A stretch of DNA of 64,000 nt from assembly GCA_035541895.1 (NCBI GenBank), contig DATKMK010000109.1:62001-126000 (forward strand), read 5' to 3'. A program made the translations under genes and the position numbers. Positions 51,162 to 60,275 of this stretch are shown here, one piece after another; the first letter of the stretch is position 1, and each line of letters opens with the position of its first letter. Under the pieces are notes generated by a model that was not told the DNA's origin, ran no database searches, and saw only the letters and a list, made by a program, of their open reading frames with translations. Source of the DNA: DATKMK01 sp035541895. GTDB taxonomy: Bacteria; Desulfobacterota; Binatia; HRBIN30; JACQVA1.

Positions 51162-51877
51162 CAGGTCCCTAAGAGTTCGCGCAGTGCGGCCGCGACGCAC
51201 GTCGCGATGCGGTTCGCGCCGGATGGTTCGCGTATCAACCCGTTGTTCACCTCGAGTTCGAGATAGCGCAGGCCGAACCGCCGGCCGTGCGTGCGGGCGC
51301 TGTAGATAAGGCCATCGAGCCCCGAGTAGGGTTCGTTGTAGCGAACGCGCAAGCCGCTCGCGGCGAGCGCCGTACCGAACTGGTGCGCTTGGACAGCGTA
51401 GTCGTCGAACAAAACGCCGGCGTCGAAGCGCCGCGGGCGACCGTTCAGTTCGGGAGTGAAGCTGTGGACGCTGAACAGCAACACGTCCGAACGCTGCGTC
51501 AGCACGGCATCGATCGTTTCGTGATAGGGATGATAGAAGTCGCGGATGCGGCGGCGGCGCTCGTCGACATCGATGCGAGCGTTGCCGGGTATGCGCACCC
51601 CGTGGCTTTCGCTGACGATTAAATCGTGGTCGGAGAGATCACGATTGCAGTCAATGACGAGGCGCGACACGCCGCTGAGGACGGCGGTCGCATCGAACTC
51701 CCGCGCGAGGACCTCGGTTACCCCGCGCGCGCCAATGTCCCAGCCGATATGGTCACGGATCTCGGGTTCGTCGAGCCCGAGATCGTCGTACTCGACAGGG
51801 ATGCGGCAGGCCGCGTGCTCGCAGGTGAGTACGAGGCGCGAGCGCCCGCTCGGATTGATGATCTCGACCGGCGTCAC
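51161..51877 (-). CDS. N-formylglutamate amidohydrolase family protein
   Basis: 238 residues from GTG 51877. Family marks: LVLTCEHAACRIP, HIGWDIGARGVTEVLAREF, RLVIDCNRDLSDHDLI, IRDFYHPYHETID and LFSVHSFTP. It would cleave an N-formyl amide (as in HutG) to formate and an amine or amino acid. It is a single gene outside any his-catabolism operon, between a dienelactone hydrolase (4-base GTGA overlap) and the formyl-THF hydrolase. Confidence 0.88.
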   Translation of the reverse strand: MTPVEIINPSGRSRLVLTCEHAACRIPVEYDDLGLDEPEIRDHIGWDIGARGVTEVLAREFDATAVLSGVSRLVIDCNRDLSDHDLIVSESHGVRIPGNARIDVDERRRRIRDFYHPYHETIDAVLTQRSDVLLFSVHSFTPELNGRPRRFDAGVLFDDYAVQAHQFGTALAASGLRVRYNEPYSGLDGLIYSARTHGRRFGLRYLELEVNNGLIREPSGANRIATCVAAALRELLGT

Positions 51878-52611
51878 GCTTGGAGATGCTGCGCGAAGAA
51901 CTTCGTCAAGCGACTCCACGCATCCTTGGCGGCATCGGGGCGATACGAATCGCGTTCGTCGCAGAAGAAGCCGTGCGGTGCACCGGGATATACAACGGTC
52001 TCCGCGGTCTTCTTCAGTTCGGCCAGTCGCTGCTTGATCTTCTCCACTTCGTCGAGCGGGATAAACGGGTCGATCTCGCCGAAGAACAACAACAGCGGGC
52101 AGCGCAGGCCGTCGGCGTACTCGAGTGGAGCCCTGGGCGTGCGCTCGCTGGGCTGTACGTTGCCGATGCCGCCACCGTAAAACGGCACGGCGGCCTTCAC
52201 GTCGGCGTTGCGGCAGGCGGTGAGGAAGGTCACGCGGCCGCCCATGCAGAAGCCCGTGACGCCGATGCGGTCGGCTCGGACGAATGACTGCGCTTTCACG
52301 TGATTGATCACGCCGGCCATGTCGGCGACGATCTTGTCGTCCCACAGGCCCATCATCAGGCGGATGGCTTCCTGGAGGTTGTCGTAGCCGACCACCGCAC
52401 TGTTTTCGCGGTAGTAGAGGTCCGGAGCGAGCGCGACATAACCTTCGCGGGCGATCCGCTCGGTCACATCTTTGATGTGCTTGTTGAGCCCAAAGGCTTC
52501 CTGCACCACCACCACGGCGGGGTGTTTGCCAGCGTCGGCCGGTCGCGCCAGATATGCTGGCATGTTGCCGGCCTCCGCTTTCACTTGGACCATTCCCGTC
52601 GAAATTTCCAC
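51874..52611 (-). CDS. dienelactone hydrolase family protein
   Basis: 245 residues, close to characterised dienelactone hydrolases. Catalytic triad Cys122 (GFCMGG), Asp181 (GEIDPFIP) and His213 (PHGFFCDER), with Glu38 (VVQEAFGL). DLH opens cis- or trans-dienelactones in chloroaromatic degradation; many relatives act on other lactones or esters. First gene of an operon with formylglutamate amidohydrolase and formyl-THF hydrolase. Divergent from iclR, the most likely regulator. Confidence 0.9.
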   Translation of the reverse strand: MEISTGMVQVKAEAGNMPAYLARPADAGKHPAVVVVQEAFGLNKHIKDVTERIAREGYVALAPDLYYRENSAVVGYDNLQEAIRLMMGLWDDKIVADMAGVINHVKAQSFVRADRIGVTGFCMGGRVTFLTACRNADVKAAVPFYGGGIGNVQPSERTPRAPLEYADGLRCPLLLFFGEIDPFIPLDEVEKIKQRLAELKKTAETVVYPGAPHGFFCDERDSYRPDAAKDAWSRLTKFFAQHLQA

Positions 52612-52741
52612 GGCTTAACCTCCTCGACGCGAAGTTGATTCTATAGACCAGCCGCACCCGTCATTGCAAGAAGGGCGGGCTCGGGTTTGACTTGGCCCAG
52701 CCCAGCCATTAGGTAAAACACCTTCTCGTTTGGAGCCCCCC

Positions 52742-53518
52742 GTGCGGCGTGAAAAGACCAATTACACCATTCAATCGGTGTCTCATGCGCTCGACGTGAT
52801 CGAGCAATTCAACGGGGAGCGCGACGAACTGGGAGTCACCGAGCTGAGCAAACGGCTCAAACTCCACAAGAACAACGTCTTCCGATTGCTCGCTACGCTG
52901 GAAGCTCGCGGCTACATCGAGCAGAACAAGGCCACCGACAACTACCGGCTGGGCATCCGCTGTTTGCAGCTCGGACAGAGTTATCTCGGCCAGATCGGAC
53001 TCCTCCACCAAGCGCGGGCGATTCTCGAATCGGTCGCCCACACCTCGCACGAGATGGCGTTCGTGGCGGTGCTGCGTCGCGGCGTGGTCGTGCCGTTGGA
53101 TGCGGTTGAATCCGATCAATCGGTACGGCTGGTATCGCGCGTGGGCGACGCATTGCCGCTGCACTGCACGGCCGCCGGAAAGCTACATCTCGCGTTCGCG
53201 TCGGAAGATGAGCTGCGCGAGTTGCTTGGTGACGAGGTGGTCAGCTTCACTGAGAGAACGATCACCGAACGCGCGGTGTTGGCGCAAAAGCTCAAGGCAA
53301 TTGCGGCGCAGGGCTACGCCACGGAGATTGGCGAACATCTCACCGATGTCACATCGGTGGCCGCGCCGGTCCGTGACTATACGCGCAATGTCGTCGGGAC
53401 ATTGACCATCTCGGCACCGAGCTACCGCATGTCCGACGAACGCATCAAGCAGGAGGCGGCGCCGTTGATCGTGAAAGCCGCGGGCGACCTGTCGACTCGG
53501 CTCGGCTTCCGTCCCTGA
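52742..53518 (+). CDS. IclR family transcriptional regulator
   Basis: 258 residues from GTG 52742 (TTG 52730 is in frame). N-terminal winged helix: YTIQSVSHALDVIEQF, 'LGVTELSKRLKLHKNNVFRL', LATLEARGYIEQN. C-terminal effector domain: LHCTAAGKLHLAF, and 'GYATEIGEHLTDVTSVAAPV'. IclR proteins respond to small acids or aromatic metabolites. It is divergent from the DLH operon, which it may control. Confidence 0.92.
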   Translation: MRREKTNYTIQSVSHALDVIEQFNGERDELGVTELSKRLKLHKNNVFRLLATLEARGYIEQNKATDNYRLGIRCLQLGQSYLGQIGLLHQARAILESVAHTSHEMAFVAVLRRGVVVPLDAVESDQSVRLVSRVGDALPLHCTAAGKLHLAFASEDELRELLGDEVVSFTERTITERAVLAQKLKAIAAQGYATEIGEHLTDVTSVAAPVRDYTRNVVGTLTISAPSYRMSDERIKQEAAPLIVKAAGDLSTRLGFRP

Positions 53519-54283
53519 TCACTCGAATCCAAACCGGCGCCCATACCAATCGAGCAGCGACGGCGCGAGGCCGTGCAACGCGGCGATCACGCGCACCGTG
53601 CCGGGGACGTAGACACGGGCGCGACGTTGCGCGGCACCCGCCAATGACCTGCGCACAACCAGATCCGGTGGCAAACGGCGGCCGACGCGAAGAATCGGCG
53701 GAATGTCTCCACTCTTCAACAGGGGAGTGTCGATCAACAATGGGAACACGGTGGTGAGGCCGATGCCGCGTCGTCGCAGCTCGGGCCGCACCGCATCGCA
53801 CCAGCCGGCCACCCCGAATTTGGCGGCCGAGTACCCACCGAGTGCCGGCCACCCGTGGATGGCGGCGGTCGATGCCAACACGATTGCCGCGCCCCGCGAT
53901 TGCTCCAACGCCGGCAGCGCGGCACGCACCGTGTTTGCCGTGCCGACCAGATCGATGCGGATCACCCGCTCGAAACGTTCCGCCGATTGCGTGGCCCATT
54001 CACCGGGGCCGAGGATCGCCGCGCAATTCACCAGTAGATCGAGCCCACCGATTGCGTCGCTCAACGCGCGTACCGCCGCTGCAGTTTCGCTCGCATCACT
54101 GACATCCGCGATGCGCATCTCCGCCCGACAACCGCGCGCCCGCACCACATCGGTCGTCGCGTTCAGGCCGTCGGCGGCAACATCGATCAGTCCGACCGCT
54201 GCGCCTTGATCCGCCAACGTTTCGGCAAAGCCGCGGCCGATGCCGCTCGCCGAACCCGTCACGATGGCCCGCCGCCAGATCAT
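53519..54283 (-). CDS. short-chain dehydrogenase/reductase
   Basis: 254 residues from ATG 54283. NAD(P)-binding TGSASGIGRGFAE, LVNCAAILG, catalytic Ser (LASTAAIHGWPALGGYSAAKFG; Tyr and Lys in YSAAK). The C terminus is basic and hydrophobic, as in retinol or long-chain alcohol dehydrogenase-like SDRs. GTG 54295 is an alternate start. Starts 12 bases after the pepF stop, so probably in one transcript with it. Confidence 0.9.
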   Translation of the reverse strand: MIWRRAIVTGSASGIGRGFAETLADQGAAVGLIDVAADGLNATTDVVRARGCRAEMRIADVSDASETAAAVRALSDAIGGLDLLVNCAAILGPGEWATQSAERFERVIRIDLVGTANTVRAALPALEQSRGAAIVLASTAAIHGWPALGGYSAAKFGVAGWCDAVRPELRRRGIGLTTVFPLLIDTPLLKSGDIPPILRVGRRLPPDLVVRRSLAGAAQRRARVYVPGTVRVIAALHGLAPSLLDWYGRRFGFE

Positions 54284-54295
54284 CGACCGCGGCAC

Positions 54296-56101
54296 TTACA
54301 ACCCAGCCGCGACCTGTTTAGCTTCATCGACCAACGCGCGAATCGGCCGCAGGCCGAGCTGCCAGAACTCGGGTTGACTGACATCGACGCCGATGCGCCG
54401 CAGCAAGGTCGCCGGCGCTTCCGCGCCGCCGGCGGCGAGGAGATCGAGGTACTTCGGAACAAAGGTCGCGCCTTCGCGTTGATAGATTTCGTACAGTGCC
54501 AGAACCAGCAATTCACCGAAGCCATACGCGTAGCAGTAGAACGGCGAGTGGATGAAGTGCGGGATGTACGACCACCACCAGCGATAATTTTCCGTCAGGC
54601 GAACCGCGTTGCCGTAGACGGCTTCGTTGGCCTGCAACCACAACTCGCTGAGGCGTTGCGCCGACAGCTCGCCTTCGTCGCGTCGGGCCGCGTGCAGGCG
54701 TTGCTCGAAGCGAGTCAAAGCAATCTGCCGAAAGACGGTGCTGAAGGTGTCTTCGATCTTGCCGCACAGGAGCGCCAAGCGCGCTTTCGGATTGTGCTCC
54801 TGGCGCCGCAGTCGATCGAACACCAGCATCTCGCCGAACACCGACGCGGTCTCGGCCATGGTGAGCGCCGTGTTGCTCTGGAAATAGCCGCGCTCGCGCG
54901 CCACATACTGGTGCACACCGTGCCCCAACTCGTGCGCGATGGTCATCACATCGCGGACACGGCCGGTGTAGTTCAGCAAGACGTACGGGTGCGCGCTGGG
55001 TACGGTCGAGGCACTGAAGGCACCGCCGCGCTTGCCGTCGCGAGGCTCGGCGTCGATCCAGCGCCGCGCAAAGAACAGTTCGGCGATCTCGCGCATGCGC
55101 GGCGAGAAGTCGTCGTATGCCGCCAACACCGTCTCGCGTGCGGCGCCCCAGCCAACCGACTCCGCCTCGGGAAAAATCGGCGCGTAACGATCGTAGTCCG
55201 TGACTTCATCGAGACCGAGCAGACGGCGCTTCAAATGGTAGTAGTCGCGCACCACGTCCCCGCCTGCTTCGGCGGCGCTCATCAACGCCTCCACCGTCGC
55301 CGCGTCGATTTCGTTGGCAAGATGCCGCGACTGCATTGGATCGCTGAAGGAGCGCAGGCGATCATCGACCGCGTGATCTTGCACCAGGACGTTGAAGACG
55401 AAGGTCAGGAGCAACGAGTGCGATTGCAGACCTCGCGTCAGGCCGTCAGAGGCCGCGCGGCGCACCTCGCGCCGGCCGTCATAGAGCAACGCGAGCACGC
55501 CACTTTCGTTCAGCGATTGGCGCTCGCCATCAATCTCGACATCAAACTGCAACGACGACAGCACCTCGTCGAACAGCCGTGCAAAGGCGCGCGGCCCGGT
55601 GTTGGCCTTCGCTTCGAGGATCTTCTCTTCGGGCTCGCTCAGCGTGTGTGGCCGGTAGCGCCGGAGCATCGCGAGAAAGTGCCGATAGTGTGCGCACGCG
55701 TCGGAATCGATCACGCGTTGCGCGGGACCGTCTTCCAACGCGATCCATTCGAGTTCGAAAAAGAGCAGCGCATTGCGGATGTCGGTGCCGCGCTCTTGGG
55801 TCATCGCCACCAACGCCCCGTGTTGCGGTGGCCGAACGTCGGCAGCGTGCAACAGCCCGGCGTAAATCGACGGGCGGGCGGCTTGCTCGGAGATCGACTC
55901 GAGCTCCGCGACGGCTGCCGCCAGCCACTGCGGATCGGGCCCGCTTGGAACATTGATGGTCCCACGGTACTTCTCGGCAAACGCCGCGGCACGCTCGCCT
56001 GCGGTGTCAAGATCGGCACGCAGCGCTGGGTCATCCGGCGATCGATACAAGTCGCCGAGATCCCACGTCACGCCCGTTGCCTGTGCGTCATCCTTCAGCA
56101 T
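54296..56101 (-). CDS. pepF: M3 family oligoendopeptidase F
   Basis: 601 residues. N-terminal helical domain, then the zinc motif AHELGHGVHQY (HELGH at 390-394) with third ligand Glu in the later AETASVFGEM segment, typical of PepF. It hydrolyses 7-17 residue peptides in the cytoplasm. Located between SDR and larA, divergent from the latter. Confidence 0.94.
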   Translation of the reverse strand: MLKDDAQATGVTWDLGDLYRSPDDPALRADLDTAGERAAAFAEKYRGTINVPSGPDPQWLAAAVAELESISEQAARPSIYAGLLHAADVRPPQHGALVAMTQERGTDIRNALLFFELEWIALEDGPAQRVIDSDACAHYRHFLAMLRRYRPHTLSEPEEKILEAKANTGPRAFARLFDEVLSSLQFDVEIDGERQSLNESGVLALLYDGRREVRRAASDGLTRGLQSHSLLLTFVFNVLVQDHAVDDRLRSFSDPMQSRHLANEIDAATVEALMSAAEAGGDVVRDYYHLKRRLLGLDEVTDYDRYAPIFPEAESVGWGAARETVLAAYDDFSPRMREIAELFFARRWIDAEPRDGKRGGAFSASTVPSAHPYVLLNYTGRVRDVMTIAHELGHGVHQYVARERGYFQSNTALTMAETASVFGEMLVFDRLRRQEHNPKARLALLCGKIEDTFSTVFRQIALTRFEQRLHAARRDEGELSAQRLSELWLQANEAVYGNAVRLTENYRWWWSYIPHFIHSPFYCYAYGFGELLVLALYEIYQREGATFVPKYLDLLAAGGAEAPATLLRRIGVDVSQPEFWQLGLRPIRALVDEAKQVAAGL

Positions 56102-56196
56102 GCTCGCAGCTTATCGCGAAGACACACCAGTGCAACCGGGGGCGCCTTGGCGTTTCGCAAACCTCATGATACACGTGAGCCGAATCGTGTAACCCC

Positions 56197-57510
56197 ATGA
56201 AGATTCGCCTTGATTACGGCACGGACGGGATGTTGGTCGAGCTCCCAGCCGATCTCGCTGTGACGGTCATCGAACCCACCAAGGGCTTGGCTTTGCCCGA
56301 ACCCGATGCGGCCCTAGCCGATGCGCTGGCGCATCCGATTGGAACGCGTCCGCTGGCCGAGCTGGCACGCGGACGGCGCGACGCGGTGATCGTCATCTCC
56401 GACAAGACGCGCCCGGTTCCGAACGGATTGATTCTGCCGCCGATCCTGCGAACACTCGAAGCGGCGGGCATCGCCCGCGATCGCATCGAGATCCTCGTCG
56501 CGACCGGTTTGCATCGCGCCAACACCCCCGACGAACTGATCACGATGACCAGCCGTGAGATCGTGGCCAACTATCGTCTTCGCAATCACGTCGCGCGCCA
56601 CGCCGCGGAGCACGTGCATCTCGGGCGCACGACGCGCGGGACCGAGATCTGGCTGGATCGCAGCTTTGTGAACGCGGACCTGAAGATCGTCACCGGACTG
56701 ATCGAGCCGCACTTGATGGCGGGATACTCGGGCGGACGCAAAGGCGTGGCGCCGGGTTTGGCAGGCGTCGACACCATGCGCAGCGCGCACGGCGCGGCGA
56801 TGCTGGAAGGCAACGTCGGCCCCGGCATCATCGACAACAACCCCTTCCATGACGACCTGCTTGAAATCGTGCGGCGCGTGAACGTCGACTTCCTCGTCGA
56901 CGTGACCCTCAATCGGGCGCGCCAAGTTACCGGAGTGTTTGCGGGTCACATCGAACAGGCACACGCCGTCGGGATGGATTTCGTCGCGCATGCAGTGAGT
57001 ATCGCCATCGATGCGCCGGCCGACATCGTGGTGACCTCCGGCGGCGGCTTTCCCCTCGACGATACCTACTACCAATCGATCAAGGGAATGATTGCGGCAC
57101 TCAACATCGTGCGCCCCGGCGGCACGATCATTCTCGCCGCCGCGCTCAAAGAGGGCATCGGGAGCGCCGACTTCCAGCAGCTCTTGCGCGAAACGCGCGG
57201 CAACGATGATTTCATGGCGCGAATCACCACCCCCGGCTTTTTCACCATCGATCAGTGGATGGTCCAGCACCTCTGTCAGGTCTTGCGTAAAGCCCAGGTG
57301 ATCGTCGTCACCGACGGACTACCTGCGGACGCGGTGCGCACGCTGCTGGTCGATCATGCACCGACCGTCGAGAGCGCCGTGCAGCGCGCGCGGACCCGCG
57401 TTGGCACGGCACCACGCCTCGCCGTCCTTCCGCAAGGGCCCTACGTTCTCGCCACCGTCCGCGGACGGAGGTTCTCGCTTGGCCGTGCGTGGATGGAGCA
57501 GGCGGCGTAG
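56197..57510 (+). CDS. larA: nickel-pincer lactate racemase LarA family protein
   Basis: 437 residues. Lys182 in YSGGRKGVAPG corresponds to the lysine carrying the nickel-pincer cofactor; other LarA-type marks: SDKTRPVP, TGLHRANTPDEL, VTGLIEPHLMAGY and VVTSGGGFPLDDTYYQSIKGM. LarA homologues interconvert 2-hydroxyacid stereoisomers. The cofactor-making genes larB, larC and larE are not in the window. The exact substrate is unknown since the LarA superfamily is diverse. Confidence 0.87.
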   Translation: MKIRLDYGTDGMLVELPADLAVTVIEPTKGLALPEPDAALADALAHPIGTRPLAELARGRRDAVIVISDKTRPVPNGLILPPILRTLEAAGIARDRIEILVATGLHRANTPDELITMTSREIVANYRLRNHVARHAAEHVHLGRTTRGTEIWLDRSFVNADLKIVTGLIEPHLMAGYSGGRKGVAPGLAGVDTMRSAHGAAMLEGNVGPGIIDNNPFHDDLLEIVRRVNVDFLVDVTLNRARQVTGVFAGHIEQAHAVGMDFVAHAVSIAIDAPADIVVTSGGGFPLDDTYYQSIKGMIAALNIVRPGGTIILAAALKEGIGSADFQQLLRETRGNDDFMARITTPGFFTIDQWMVQHLCQVLRKAQVIVVTDGLPADAVRTLLVDHAPTVESAVQRARTRVGTAPRLAVLPQGPYVLATVRGRRFSLGRAWMEQAA

Positions 57511-57539
57511 TCGCTGTCCATCCTTCGCGACTCACGACG

Positions 57540-58403
57540 ATGCTGTACCTGCTCGACGCAACCTACGAGTTGTTTCGTGCCTTTTTCGCGATGCCATCGG
57601 AAAAGGCTCCCGACGGGCGCGAGGTTGGCGCGATTCGCGGCCTCATCGGTTCGACGCTCGCGCTCCTCCGGCAGCCCGACGTGACCCACATCGCGGCCGC
57701 CACCGATCACGTCATCGAGTCGTTTCGCAATCAGTTGTTCGCTGGCTACAAAACCGGCGACGGGATCGATCCGGACTTGTGGGCGCAATTTCCGCTCGCC
57801 GAGGAGGCTCTGCGAACGCTCGGCGTGGCCGTGTGGCCGATGGTCGAGTTTGAGGCCGACGACGCCCTCGCGACCGCCGCGCAGCGATTCGCGGGAGACG
57901 TCGATCGAGTCGTGATCCTCTCGCCCGACAAGGACCTCATGCAGTGTGTCGTCGGCGATCGCGTGGTCACACATGACCGGGTGCGGCGCAAGACCTACGA
58001 TGCGGCGGCGGTGCGGGTAAAATTCGGCGTCGCGCCGGAATCGATTCCCGACCTGCTCGCGCTCGTCGGAGACGCCGCCGATGGGATTCCCGGCCTTCGC
58101 GGATGGGGGACAAAATCGGCCGCGGCCGTTCTGTCTGAATACACACATCTCGAAGCCATCCCACAATCAGCGGCAGAGTGGCGCATCACGCTGCGCAACG
58201 CCGCAACGCTCGCCGCAACGCTTGCGGATCACCGTGCGGAGGCGCAGCTCTACAAAACCCTGGCAACGCTGCGGCGCGACGTTCCGCTACGCGAGGAGTT
58301 CAACGACTTGGCGTGGCGCGGTGTGCCCCGCGATCCGTATCGGGCACTGTGCGAGCGTTGGGGATTCTCCGACCTCGCCGCACGGCCGGCACAATGGCAA
58401 TGA
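57540..58403 (+). CDS. 5'-3' exonuclease (PolA N-domain/FEN-like)
   Basis: 287 residues from ATG 57540. Structure as in the 5' nuclease domain of DNA polymerase I: LYLLDATYELFRAFFA, 'ESFRNQLFAGYKTG', EFEADDALATAA (metal acids), ILSPDKDLMQCV, then the H3TH part LVGDAADGIPGLRGWGTKSAAAVL. It would remove RNA primers or flaps. It stands alone without the polymerase, next to larA. Confidence 0.92.
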   Translation: MLYLLDATYELFRAFFAMPSEKAPDGREVGAIRGLIGSTLALLRQPDVTHIAAATDHVIESFRNQLFAGYKTGDGIDPDLWAQFPLAEEALRTLGVAVWPMVEFEADDALATAAQRFAGDVDRVVILSPDKDLMQCVVGDRVVTHDRVRRKTYDAAAVRVKFGVAPESIPDLLALVGDAADGIPGLRGWGTKSAAAVLSEYTHLEAIPQSAAEWRITLRNAATLAATLADHRAEAQLYKTLATLRRDVPLREEFNDLAWRGVPRDPYRALCERWGFSDLAARPAQWQ

Positions 58404-58519
58404 CGCCGCGGCCGCAGCGCAGCCACCACGTTTCCACATTCGCACACGCTTGATGGCGATTGCGCTCGGCCCGTGGCATAGCGTCGCCGACACACACACA
58501 CGGGCGAGGAGCGCGGCGC

Positions 58520-59398
58520 ATGGCGCGATACGAGTATCGGTTGGTTGACGTGTTCACGTCGGACAAATTCGCGGGCAATCCGCTGGCAGTTTTCCCCCGC
58601 GCCGAGGGGATTCAAGTGGAAGACATGCAGCGCATCGCACGCGAGTTCAATCTGTCCGAGACGACGTTCGTGCTGCCGACAACGCAGGCGGCGTGCGACT
58701 ATCGGGTACGGATCTTCACCCCGTTCATCGAGATGCCGATGGCCGGACATCCCACGATCGGCACCGCGTGGGTGCTCGACCACGGAGATCGCGTAACGCT
58801 GTTGGAAGGCGTCGGCCCGATTGGAGTGGAGCGACGCGTCGCGCAGGCCGGTGCGACGACGTGGTGGATGACGCAGCCCTTGCCAACGTGGGGCGCAGCG
58901 GTCGAACCATCTGACGCCGCGACCGTGTTGGGATTGAGGGCTGCAGAAATCGACGGGCGTCTACCGGCACAGGTGCTTTCGAATGGACCTGCGTTTCTCT
59001 TCGTGGCGTTGCGCGATCGCCGCGCTCTGAGTCACGCGCAACTGCAGATCGCGCAGTGGCAGCGACTCGGGCCGTCGCTGAACGCGCACGGTGTCTTTTG
59101 CTTCACCCGCGATACGGGCGATCCGGACGTCACCGTTCGCAGTCGAATGTTCGCGCCGGAGGCGGGCGTCGCCGAGGACCCGGCGACGGGGAGCGCCAGC
59201 GGACCGTTGGGTTGCCATCTCGTCCGCTTCGCTGTGGTTCGCGCTGGCGAGCCGGCGAAGTTGGTCAGCCTGCAAGGCGTCGAGATGGGACGACCGAGCT
59301 ACGTGCAAATTGAGATCGAGGGCGGCCCTCAGTCGTTCACCGCGGTTCGCGTCGGTGGAACTTGCATCGGGGTTGGCGGCGGCTACATCGAGTTGTAA
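58520..59398 (+). CDS. PhzF-family isomerase
   Basis: 292 residues from ATG 58520, after a GAGGAG Shine-Dalgarno. PhzF fold: YEYRLVDVFTSDKFAGNPLAV, Glu47 in NLSETTFV (the catalytic acid/base), EMPMAGHPTIGTAW and AEDPATGSASGPLG in the second half. PhzF isomerises DHHA in phenazine synthesis, but most relatives, outside phenazine clusters as here, have unknown substrates. Confidence 0.9.
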   Translation: MARYEYRLVDVFTSDKFAGNPLAVFPRAEGIQVEDMQRIAREFNLSETTFVLPTTQAACDYRVRIFTPFIEMPMAGHPTIGTAWVLDHGDRVTLLEGVGPIGVERRVAQAGATTWWMTQPLPTWGAAVEPSDAATVLGLRAAEIDGRLPAQVLSNGPAFLFVALRDRRALSHAQLQIAQWQRLGPSLNAHGVFCFTRDTGDPDVTVRSRMFAPEAGVAEDPATGSASGPLGCHLVRFAVVRAGEPAKLVSLQGVEMGRPSYVQIEIEGGPQSFTAVRVGGTCIGVGGGYIEL

Positions 59399-59405
59399 GA
59401 CGCTC

Positions 59406-60275
59406 TCAGCTCGATCGTAGCGGCAGCCGGACTTCCATCCCCTCCCACGCCGCTCGGCTGCGCGGGAAAATGCTGCGGGCCAGGGTCTCGAGGCGGCGGA
59501 CCAGTCCATCACTGTGTTCGGGGTCGTGATGATACAGGATGAGCTGTTTGACCTGCGCGTCGCGTGCGGCCTCCGCGGCCATGCGAACGGTGCTGTGCCC
59601 CCATCCGGCCTTGTTGAGGTGTCCACCGTAATATTCCTCGTCGGTGTACTGCGCATCGTGGATCAGCAGATCGGCGCCGCGAGCGAACGCCACGACGTCC
59701 TCGTGTCCACCCTTGGGAGCTTCCACGTCGGTCGCGTACACCACCGAACGCCCGCCGCAAGACACGCGATACATGGTAACGCCCACCTTGGGATGCGCGC
59801 GGCTGAAGCGGCTGTGCACGATCAACGGATGGCCGCCGTCGAATCGCAAGCGTTCACGCTCGTGCAACTCGCGGATGCTGAGCTTGGCCGGCAGCTGGGA
59901 TAGCGCCACGGGAAACAGATGCGGGGTCATGGTGCGGGCAAGCAAGCGCTCCAATGCCTTCGGACCGCTGCCGTTGCCGTACACGTGGCATCGCCATTCG
60001 GGGCTGTACACCGGCGCGAAGAAGCGCAACCCTTCGATGTGATCGTGGTGCAGGTGGCTGAGAAAAATGTGCGCGCTGGGTTCACCCGGCCGCCGCACCA
60101 AATCGCGGCCGAGACCGATGATGCCCGTGCCGGCGTCGAAGATGAGCGTCTGTTCACCAACACCGATTTCAACGCAGGAGGAGTTCCCGCCAATCTTCGC
60201 CGTCGCCGGTCCCGGCGCCGGATAGCTCCCCCGCACTCCCCAAAACCGGACGCGCAGCGCCGGAACCCTCGTCAT
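59406..60275 (-). CDS. MBL-fold metallohydrolase (class II cyclic-nucleotide phosphodiesterase-like)
   Basis: 289 residues from ATG 60275. MBL motif HLHHDHIEG (74-79 and on), FWGVRGSYPAPGP at the N terminus, IGGNSSCVEI, 'ATDVEAPKGGHEDVVAFA', DLLIHDAQYTDEEY and a late ILYHHDPEHSD. It resembles MBL proteins often annotated as class II 3',5'-cyclic-nucleotide phosphodiesterases. Its start overlaps the stop of the adenylate/guanylate cyclase gene by 4 bases, which fits a cyclase plus its phosphodiesterase. Confidence 0.8.
   Translation of the reverse strand: MTRVPALRVRFWGVRGSYPAPGPATAKIGGNSSCVEIGVGEQTLIFDAGTGIIGLGRDLVRRPGEPSAHIFLSHLHHDHIEGLRFFAPVYSPEWRCHVYGNGSGPKALERLLARTMTPHLFPVALSQLPAKLSIRELHERERLRFDGGHPLIVHSRFSRAHPKVGVTMYRVSCGGRSVVYATDVEAPKGGHEDVVAFARGADLLIHDAQYTDEEYYGGHLNKAGWGHSTVRMAAEAARDAQVKQLILYHHDPEHSDGLVRRLETLARSIFPRSRAAWEGMEVRLPLRSS

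Noticed and set aside
58490..58502. ACACACACAC run before the PhzF gene
   Set aside because: Short simple sequence; no tandem structure or second copy to support a function.
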